Shown here one piece after another: positions 27,500 to 38,085 of a stretch of 64,000 nucleotides of DNA. The DNA comes from Lucifuga dentata (Eukaryota > Chordata > Actinopteri > Ophidiiformes > Bythitidae): positions 62,001 through 126,000 of the forward strand of contig VXCM01000447.1 in assembly GCA_014773175.1 (NCBI GenBank). The letters run 5' to 3'. Position 1 is the stretch's first letter. Each line of letters opens with the position of its first letter. Both the position numbers and the translations under genes were made by a program. Below the pieces are notes generated by a model. The model saw only the letters and a program-made list of their open reading frames with translations. It made no database searches and was not told where the DNA came from.

Positions 27500-28262
27500 G
27501 GGGTGATTTTAATTAAAGATATTTTGTTCAGTGACACATATGCACTTAGGTGTGCATCATGGCACTGTAGAGTGTATCTGTTCATGGGCCTGCATTTTGT
27601 GTGCATGTGCGTCCACATTTTGATATTTTCTAATGATCAGGGCAACACACATGTAATGTTGTACCAAGTTCTAGGCCAAAAATTGATTGCATAGTAGAAT
27701 GCTCGTCTTGTAGTTTATCTCATAACTAAAATGCTAGCAGCTAACATAACTGTTAGCAGCTAATATTAGCATTGTACTATGATTTGGGCTCAAAAGCAAT
27801 TGCATGCTGGAATGTCTAGTCCTGTAGTTTGAAATATTAGCAGCTACAACAACATGTTAGCAGCTAATGTTAGCAACAAAAACATTTGTAGCTAGCGGCT
27901 AGCTTTCAATGGAGCTAATGGTTAGCTATGTCCAAAGTGCTTCTTGATTAGAAGTATTTGACAGTTTATTTACAGTTTATATACAGCTTTTACTTTTACT
28001 TTGAATAGTTAAGTACCCCTTAATGAGATATCTCTACTTTTCCTCAACTAAAATTTTGGCATTCCCTCAACATCCCTCAACTATTTACTCATATTTACTC
28101 ATCTAATAACCTCTGTTCCACTCTTTTACTTCTCTTCATACGTTTGTTTTTTTTTTCAGCAAAGATGAGCCACTTGGGAAAAGCAGGATTTTCCATGCAT
28201 TTAACACCACTTTTCAGGCATGTCCTGAGAAAAATCATTTAAAGACTAAAGAGGGAGAGAGT

Positions 28263-28317
<55 letters not shown>

Positions 28318-30395
28318 TGAATACAGAAAATCAAGCTTCAGTGAATTCATGAACTGCAGGACCTCTGTTGTGGGAAGATCCAGGGGTGCACAAGGGCGAA
28401 AGTGCTGTGTTAATGCTTTTACATTGGATATGTATTAAATGGAGGATTATGACTTCATCTGCTTACACCCATATATAATTCATAAATTCCCTTCCTATAC
28501 ATATGTCTAAGGAAGCTTAGAAACTGTGGTGAGTTGGCATGGCAATGACGATGTCACGGCCAAGAACACTTTCAAAACTAGAGGGCCCCTCAGCTCCCAT
28601 CATCAAGTTGGTCAGTACCACAGTCCCTAAAACCATCATTCATCTCTGCCTTTATTACTACACTCACACACTCCTTTGTAACCTTCCAGCTTGCCCCTGT
28701 GTCAATGCTCAGATTCTAGAGGTTCTGCTGCCACCACTTGTGGCTGAGTGTGGGGCTTGAAAAAATAGGGCTTGTAGACTTATTGGGTATGAGTACTGGT
28801 CCTTTATGCTATGGGGCTGATGTGTATCAAGCCGATGGTCTGATCCTTTTCCATTATACTCAGACCCGATCCGAGCCAAAGCAAGCTGAAACCCCGGTTT
28901 TTCAGCCCTGCTTCAAAGCAGAGCTAACACGTACTGTCTCCGCCCTCAACAGGGTTGTGATGACGTAGCATGCCCTGATTGGCTCAAACGTGTCAGCATT
29001 ACAAGTCACCGGGGGATAAAAGACAAGAGGCACTGTGTTTAAAAGACTGGAGACAAGCCATGATAAGATCAACTACATTTTCGAGCCGTCTCTCTGGCTA
29101 CAAATTATGCCATCAAACCAAGCTACCTACATCTCTTCTGCCTGGTTCTTGATACAAGGCCTCTCCTTAATCCACCTCCCCTTCACTCCCCGGCCAAGCA
29201 GAAGGCCTTCTATCATCTCCCATGAGGGCACAGATGAAACCCCAAAAGCAGGTGCTTTTATAAGTGTGTTATGGCTTTAAAAGTGAAGTGCAAAGAGCTG
29301 GCATTTATGCCCCAGCACTCCATTACATTTTATGGGACAGGGGTTTAGGGTTTAGTTAGACGACCAACTGTAAAACACCAAACTCAAGCATCCTGGAGAA
29401 TAACCCCCTTCACTCAGGTAGAATGCAGAAGTGAGACGGAGTAAAGGAAAGAAAAAGGGTGGTCCATCTATTAGCCAGAGTGAGAGGTATGGACTCAAGA
29501 AGGGTGAGAGAGACAGAGACCAAGGAAACTTCCTTGGTCTCTGTCTCTCTCTCACCCTTCTGAGCTTGCTGTACGAACTGTTCGAACAGGTGACCTTTCA
29601 GTCTTTGCCAAACCAAGACCAAAACCTCATTTTGCAAAACACCTTGAGGATGACTAAAGTAAATTAAGGTGCATCCACCGTGGTTTAGTTTGAGGTGGTT
29701 TGGAAACTACTTAATTGCAGATGCTCATAAAACCCCATGAACCACTGACCAGTCCTAGATTGCCTTCTCTACTGTTGCCATCAGTCTGTGATATTTTGAC
29801 ACACACCACACACACAAAAAAAAGATCAATTTCTGAAACAGCTAAGTCAGTGTGTGCCTTGTTTTCTGCCTTTCAGCTCACACAGTGTAAATTCACATGG
29901 TATAAATTCAGAAAGCCACAGTTTCAAATGCCCCTAGCTCTAGACATGAGAATATTCAGGCTTAAAATCTGTCAGATAAAATCAAATTCCACCAAAACCA
30001 TAAGAAGCATCAAAACAAAGGCCTGTGAGAACAATGCTAAATATTTCCCTCAGCCAAACTGGAGACTGTTATTATCAATGATATTTTCAGAGGAGAGACA
30101 GGTGGAGGGGTGCCGAACTGCCCTAGCCTGCATCCCCTGTTAGCCAGATTTTTGGCTACACTACATGTAAAGTGGTAACAGGCACAAAGGCTGCAAAAAT
30201 AAATGCAGGACCTCACAACCATTGTTCCCCTGCATACGCGGTACATTGTTCATCCAGAATACCATAATTAAGGAGGAATGTCAGAATGTTTGTAGTGCAG
30301 CTCTCTGTAAGTCTCTCCAGACATACCATAATCAAAGCAAAATAAGCAACCACTTGGGGAGATTATATCATTTTTTCGACTGATTAGTCTCTCTT

Positions 30396-30435
<40 letters not shown>

Positions 30436-33400
30436 ATGCTTTCTTTCATAAACCCATCTTCTATAGGCCTACAGGGAGATTTGAACAATGCAATTCCAAT
30501 CTTTTTGCCAATAGCTGATCTCTAACCGAGGGAATCCCCCCACCCTACCCCNACCCCCTCCCCACCCACATTTGATGAATGAGTTTCCTATGATGATTGA
30601 CCCAAGAAATGGAAGCAACAACACGGCTAACCCACCTGCTTTTCTCTCTGTTGTGATGTTGTCATTTAGATGTCATAATTTTGCTATTTAGCGGCAATTT
30701 TAAACAATAAGATGGTGCCAAACAGACAGTGCTTTTAGCTTAACTGTGATTGAAAACAGCCTGCTTTTCCTTGAATCCATCTAAATCAGAAAGAATCAAA
30801 TAATCCAACACAAGCTCTGTTAATTTTTCTCTCTATGCGATGACAGTGGCAAAAAGAAATACTGATAAACATCTGAATTTCAGTCATTTTTGTCTCTTTT
30901 TCTGATATAACCATAAAGACCCCCCCTGCCAAGTCCACAAAATGTCTCAGTCTAGTGTGTTGAGTTTCAGTGTACTAGGAAACAAACAATCCTGCTGTTG
31001 GAGGTCTGGCACAAACCTTATTACAGTGAATTCCAGAGATGTATTTTCCTTGCCAGCTTTGACTCATATTCATCAAGAAACAATATGATTTCCACAGAAA
31101 CAAAAAATTGTATCCAAGTATCAATTCCTATGCTTGGTTAAAGTAGCCACATGAACATACAAATAAATCTCTTACTTCGCGTGTGCTAATACTGGCATTC
31201 ACACGTGAATGTTTGTCAACTGTTTTCAGGAAAATTCATTTATGGAAAGTTTTGAGACCCATACCTGCCTTCCCATCAAATATGCCCATTGTTGGTTTTT
31301 CAGAAAGTGGCATGTCTTTGAAATGATTTCCACTGAGAAGTCAGACTGGCCTCTCTTTTCTGATCTCTAATTGCCCTTACACTCTGTTTGGAGTGTCACT
31401 TTTTCCAAACCAATCAATCCAGCTTAATTAGGACCACTGGGTATAGGAAAAGCAGGGTAGAAAGGGTGGTGGTGGTTTAAAAATGAACACAAAAATGAGC
31501 AGTCTGGCCTGTGCATTCCCTACCAGGAAAGCCATCCGGTTACATATGTTTTGCCCTGCCTAAGTGTGGAACACTGATTGAACCAGGCCAAGGCTAGATT
31601 AGACTAGCTGCCCCCAGAGGATTTCCCAGGCCACACAGGCTGGGAGTTGAGTTACATTCAGTCTCAGCCTAAATGGTCAGGAAAGAGTAGGACTAGACAT
31701 CAAAACCTCTCTTGAGGGACACCAGTAAGGAAAAGTATGTTGTTTGATTTACTGTAGACATGCAAGGCTTGCTTTTCCAAAATTATTCAATCATTTTAAC
31801 CAACAAAATGCCTCAAATTGAACGAGAAAATTTTTGTAGTTAAAACTTTATGGTCATCCAATCAAACAAGATCTAATAAGCCAAGTGTATGCTATCTTGT
31901 CTCTAAATCTAGCATTAAACGATTTAGAGACAAAGTGACTGGGGAAGAAATTTTAACATTTAGCACTAAAAACACAGACACATTTTCTCAGTAGTTGGTT
32001 AGGACAAAAACAAATTTAAACAAGGGTGAAAATTGGACTTACAATCATCAGATGGACAGAAACATGACTGACAGGTTGATTTTGTTGCTGCTTGGACATT
32101 GGACAATAGTTTGCTAACACATTAGCAATAGCAATTTGCTAAGCCAACTAGTACTCTGGGCTTTGTGACTGTCAAATTATTTTTGGAGGTTTTTCTGCCT
32201 TCTTGAAACTTTAAGTTATGTGCTATTTATAAAGACGTAACTGCCAACATTGCACACACAATAACATGCAGAATTTGAAGAAAGTGATCTTACTTGTGTG
32301 GAGAAGAACGGTTAAAGCATGTCTTGGTCACATCCGTCACATTGGGGTTACAACAGTCACCAAGGTCATAGAGAAAGTTTTCCCAGTTACATTCAGGGTC
32401 ACATACCCCATTCCCCTGCTTGTACTCTGGGCAGCGGCTCCGGTGCCCAGACATGCAGTCACCTGCATCAAACCCTGTCAATGGATGGTTGCATTCTGGG
32501 TCACATGCATCATCTCCAACTTTACTGATATCACAGTTAGCTAGAATCAGTCGGTTCCGAAGGGAGGAATCGGTCACATTGTGAATGCTAAGCTCCCAGG
32601 TGATGTTGTAGCGACTAAAGGCATCATTTAGCTGCTGGTGCTGCAGGCTGATCTGGTGGTCAGATACAGTTGGCCTTATCCCTGCATCATCCCAAATATT
32701 TATGACACGATATCGTACTTTCTTGGGTCGACGAAAGGGCCAAAGCTGATTGTAGTTTTTGATGACCTCTACATTGTCACAGACAGTTTGACCACAAGTT
32801 GGAGGCTCCAGCGTGGTGTCCAGTAATCCTTCTGCATTTCCGACACCCAGGAATCCTAATCGTCCACTGACTCCCTGCTCAGGCTGAGGAAAGCTCCCGT
32901 CCTTCACAGTCAGCCATTTCCGGCCTGGGTGCTCGAAGGTTTCTCGGATGACCAGCTGAGGTAGATCTTGGGGGTCCTCGTGGCCCTGCATATCCCTGAT
33001 AATCTGTCTCTGCCCTCGGGCCTGCCTCCATAGACCCACTCTTTCCACTGCCCCCCTGTAATTATGATTCAGAGCATTCCCCCCAATCATCAGCACTTTG
33101 CACTTTTTTGTCAAATGACTGAAAACATCACCTGACTGCTCCCGACTGACGCCCACTTGGGCACCATTGACAAAGAGCTTCATGTACACGCCATCATATG
33201 TGACTGCCATGTGTACCCATTGGTTGGGTATGTAGCGAGCACTGGAGTGCATGGTGGTCACTTTGTGGGCACGGTCGGTTTTAAGGGAGAAGAAGAAGCG
33301 AGGGTCACGATTCCCTTGTTCACTAACCGCCTGGATGCCAAGCAGCCAACCTCGGTCACTAGAGGCGTAGAAACACTTGTCATAAAGGCCTGGAGAGAGA

Positions 33401-36400
33401 GAGAGAGAAAGGACTTGGTTAATAAATGTGTATTTTTTCTAGATGCGAATGTGGATGTGAGCATAAGACAGAAAAAAGGGTAGAAAGAACACTATAGAGC
33501 TTGTTCAGTGGTCAGCTCACTCTGGAGATAAGAGATGCTGAGGCAGTTCAGACAGCACAGAGTCACGATAACATGAAAACCACATATTTTAACTCTATAC
33601 ATTTTTAGAATTGATCATTTTACATTTCAAGTTCAGTCTCAATGGTATCTCAGCCAATTAGCCCAACTCAATGACACAATTTAAAAAGGAATTTTCCCTT
33701 TTTGTCCCTTTTAGTAACAGTTGTTCTGGAGGTCTGCACATATGAAAGTGTAAATGCAAAGATATGTCAGTGTATAAATATTAAGTAAGTTGGTGAATAA
33801 TCAGCAATAGTCAACATTATGAATATGACCAAGCTGGAATATTAAAAATGTCATTTCAATGTTGATTAAAAATATAGCTGAGATCACTGAGCAAGTGGAT
33901 TACCAAGATAAATTTTGATATCTAAGGAAGTGTTGTTTTAGAAATTGGGTGGAAGTGCATGTGCAGTCAGGGGAGACCCCATGGAAATGTCCCTATATAG
34001 GTTTCATGAACATTGAGTGCATTTAAAGTTGTTCGTGTAAATGTCCCTTGCCAGTGGGGTAGCCAGAAAAGGCTAGTTTTCTGCAAAAGCCTTGTTTTTG
34101 TAGAGGCACCCAAACACCTTTTTCCTGTTTCACTTGGAACGCGTATGTCAGCTTCAGCATGGTAATGTGTTTTCACTTCTTAGGGGATCTCTGAATGCTA
34201 ACTGTTTGTTTGTTTAGTGCTTGTTGAAGTACGTGTGTGTAGGCACACAAGTTCAGGTCTGTGTGCATGTGTGTATGCATGTGTGTGTGTGTGTGTGGAG
34301 GGGGGGGAACTGAAGCTTGTGAGTGCGTGCATATATCTGTACAGTCCAGTCAAAGTGTGCAAAGATTCCAAAGCACCTTGACATGCCTAACAAGGTCCAT
34401 CTCAGCATGTGAAGGTCCATGTGTTCACAGGTGATTCTGGGGGAAGAGATGGACTCCACCCCTGTCAGAAGCATACATTCCTCAGATATGCTAACATCAG
34501 GGGAGCACAACATTTCCAAACATGAGGCTTCTTGCCATGATACTGTATCCATCCACAGTAAGACACTCAAACTGTGCTCTGCTTTGACAGTCAATATGGA
34601 AAAGGACTGGCTTCTGCAGTTGCTCAGTGTCTTCTTTCCATTAATAAGAACAAATTTGGGGTTGCCAGGTTGTAAAAATCCCTTAGGTGGTGTATATCCT
34701 CCTCCAGCACAACTTGTTTTGTAATTTTATCTTAGTAATTCATCAGAGGGAGCCGCAAATGGATGGTTCGATCACTTTCTTTCTGGAAAAGAGCTGCAGA
34801 GCAGCAATGTCAAAATCCATTTATTAGCAACTTATTAACATTTACAACTGTAGATCTGATATATTACTGTAGCGGAAGAAACATTTTATTGATGACTTAC
34901 TAAGATTTATAACACATATTTGATGGTTTATTAGAAAATGAGAACCAACCAAACTGAATTTTCACAATCTGGAAACTCAAAATTTGGTCTTCTTACTGGC
35001 TTACTACAAACCTATAAAACATTAAAATGGCTTATTAACCCTTTATAAAACATTTACTTACAAGTTATGAACCCTTTGTAAAGTACTCTACTGTATGTCT
35101 TATTACTGTGGTCCATAAATGCCTTGGTGTCTTTTGGTGAGGCTACCTGTGCCTTGAGTACATGTCTGGCTAAACATGACGGCTCAGACCGCTTGTTAAT
35201 TTTGACCACTGTCTAATTAGAAGCACATTGCAGAAAGTGTTCATTAACATATTTGAATGGAGTAATGTTCAAAGGGTGAGGGTAGGGTTCAACATCAAGG
35301 TCAGCACTTTGGCAGATGACGTTTTCAGGCTTTCCACTACAGTGGAAGGAAAAAGCCTTCCATCTGTCAGCTAGAGCACTCAAGGCTAAAAGGTGTGCTA
35401 AAATGCTCGTAGGACTCCTAGTGTAAACAGCTGTCATAATTCTGCCATGCTCAATTAATCTAACACAGTACACTTTTCCAGACCCTGCACTGCGACTGCT
35501 TGGGCTCACGCTAACACACACGCGGCCACACACACACACACACACACACACATGCATGTACTTACACAACCACGCATATGCTCACATACAAATACGCACA
35601 CTCCTGTACACACACACACACACACACACACACATTAAGGGACTTGCATGCGCACACACTACGGCAGTGAGCTGTTCCTCTCAGGTTCAAAGGCAACCTT
35701 CCTTGCACTTGCCATTTGTCTTTTCTCCAAGAAAAACACACTCAGGAAAAAAAAGAAAAGGTAAAAAGAAACACACACACACAGACACACATAAAGAAGC
35801 ATGTCACAAAGACTTCATAAAAAGCAGGGACAGAGGCAACAATAAAATCTTCGTTTACTCTCGAGCTGTTCTGGCTCTGAAAGGTCAAAGACCAGTACTT
35901 TGCATAGTCATACTAAAGTGACCGCCACATCAATATTCCTGAGGAGACAATGGAAAATTCCACTGATACTTCAAAACAAACTCAACAATCATAACCACTT
36001 AAAAATGCTTGACTTTTAACCTTTGACTTGTCTCTCATATAATGTAAATGTTAAATGCTGATTTTAATGAGTTAGCAAAACTCTACAAAAAGTTCAACAC
36101 TTTTGCCCCAGAAACTGGAACATTTGAAATAAGCACCTTTAACTAATCCAACTTCTGGATCCTCAACATGTATTCAAAGAGTTTTATCACTTATTCTGTA
36201 ATTTACTCTTTCATATTGTCAACACTTGAAACCTTACAATTAAATGCATTGACACAATAAACAAACAACACACTTATCAAGTTTTTACATCAGTACAGTG
36301 AGAACGGCACACACAGTGCTTGAGTGACATCATGGGCCAAGCTAATATGTAAACAGTGAAGATATTGAAGTAATTTTTGCTGAGGATAAGTGTTACACTC

Positions 36401-38050
36401 AGTCCTTAATTCCTCTCCAAACTCCAGCTACTTGCCAGGTGTTTAGTCACAACATTGTTCATCTTCCTGTCAGTATCCTATTGTTACCTTCAGCTACACT
36501 TCAAGAAACAAGGAGAGGTTTCAGGTTCCAAATAACCAGAAAAAAAGGACTTTCATCAAGCAAAAATTGGATTTGTGTCATCACAGTAAGTGATGACACA
36601 AAGATATGTTTGTTTGAAGCTTATAACTGCTAACGTTTGCATATAATTGTCCCCAGCAGGTCATGGAAGAGAGCCTCTGTTCCTCGTGCGATTTAGTTTC
36701 TTTTTCCTTTGATGCGGGACAATCCAACATGACCCGGATACAAGGGCTAATAGGGCACAACAAAGTTTGAATAACAGTGGGACACAGATCTTGATGTTCT
36801 GATAGTGTGTGTGTGGGTGTGTGCACCACACAGTTCATGTGCGTAAACACTCATGAGGACCTTCAGCATGGAGTAGTATCCTATCAGATTGAATTACAGT
36901 TGGTTAGTCATTCTTTTTAAATGTTCTTAAACCTGGGATCAATTCTGACCGTATATAATTGTCACACAAGAGTAATGACAACACACGATGCTTATTTTGT
37001 AGAAGTCTTCAAGATAAAAATAGAACACAATGCAGTTCACACTGTTCAGAGGTCTGACATCTGTAGTCTAGAAAGTACTTGAAGTTATCCTACAAAAACA
37101 TTGTTTTCACTCAAAAGTGGTCAAAATGAGTGTCCATCTGGTTAACATCAATTAACATCATTTAAAGGGTCATACCAGTGATTTCATATGCTTGAGCCAA
37201 ATTGAATACAACCCGCATGATACGTTACTGACAACTATTTTCCAAATTATAAAACTGTATTTTAGTTTTTGTGTTATTGTGCCAAATCCTGTAATCCTTC
37301 AAATCAAATGTGCACGTGATATACCCACCATAAAATTCAATGTTTGACCTGCTAACACGTACGCCCAAATGTAGAAGGCATAGTCGATTTAATTTCTCTG
37401 GTAAAAGCCATCTTCTCCTGGGGCTATATTCCCTGGCGGAGACATATATTTTCTTCTGTGTAGCTCTGTGTTGGATCAGTTAAATTAAATAACTTTGACA
37501 AAAAATGATAACGGCATGTTGTTTGCTGTGATGGATTGCCTATCTCAAGCACGTTTCAATTTTCTACCAGTTGATTTTTATAGTGTTACTGGAATAAACT
37601 GAAACCAAAGGTCATCTGGAAGGTAGGGGGGGAAAATGCTAAATTGTACTGCTCCAGCAGTAAATTTTGGAAAAATGGTTGGCAGCAACATGTATCCAGG
37701 TTGTATTTATTGGGCTCACACATGCAAAATCACTGATTTGGTTCTTTAAATTTGTGGTTATGTAATCCAACTAGAAAAAAATAGTGATGCAAATTTAATT
37801 GAAGGTAAATGAAAATGTTTTCCTTTATTAGTGACATACTGTATGATGACAATAGATCAGTCAATTTAATGTCAGTTACAATCTTAAGCATTTTGGGAAA
37901 GCATCCCATACACAGAATGAGTACAATTTTATGCATCAACCTAACAACTCTGACACATGGATTTAATGAAAAAAATGGTCAAAGATGCAAAGTAACAGCC
38001 AAATGCAGGCGTTCAGGTTTGAATTTATCAAGCAGAAATTCTATCAATGT

Positions 38051-38085
<35 letters not shown>

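Larger units (their letters stand above)
23211..32293. other. pappa intron 2 (9.1 kb)
   Basis: Contents: a fold-back element (23565-24024), T-runs around N 25388, a complete MITE family copy (26468-27021), a GT tract (27458-27495), a diverged tandem duplication of GTTAGCAGCTAA-containing units (27674-27880), a GA tract (28266-28312), a GC-richer possible dispersed repeat (about 28730-29035, unnamed), a long hairpin (29494-29564), a CT tract (30398-30432) and an N join at 30552. 30560-32290 appears unique. Confidence 0.6.

Noticed and set aside
28730..29035. A TATA-containing promoter and first exon (GC-richer block with GGGGGATAAAAGACAAG)
   Set aside because: No coding sequence follows and the CTTTTCCATTA-type phrase resembles a dispersed fish repeat; left as unnamed intron sequence.
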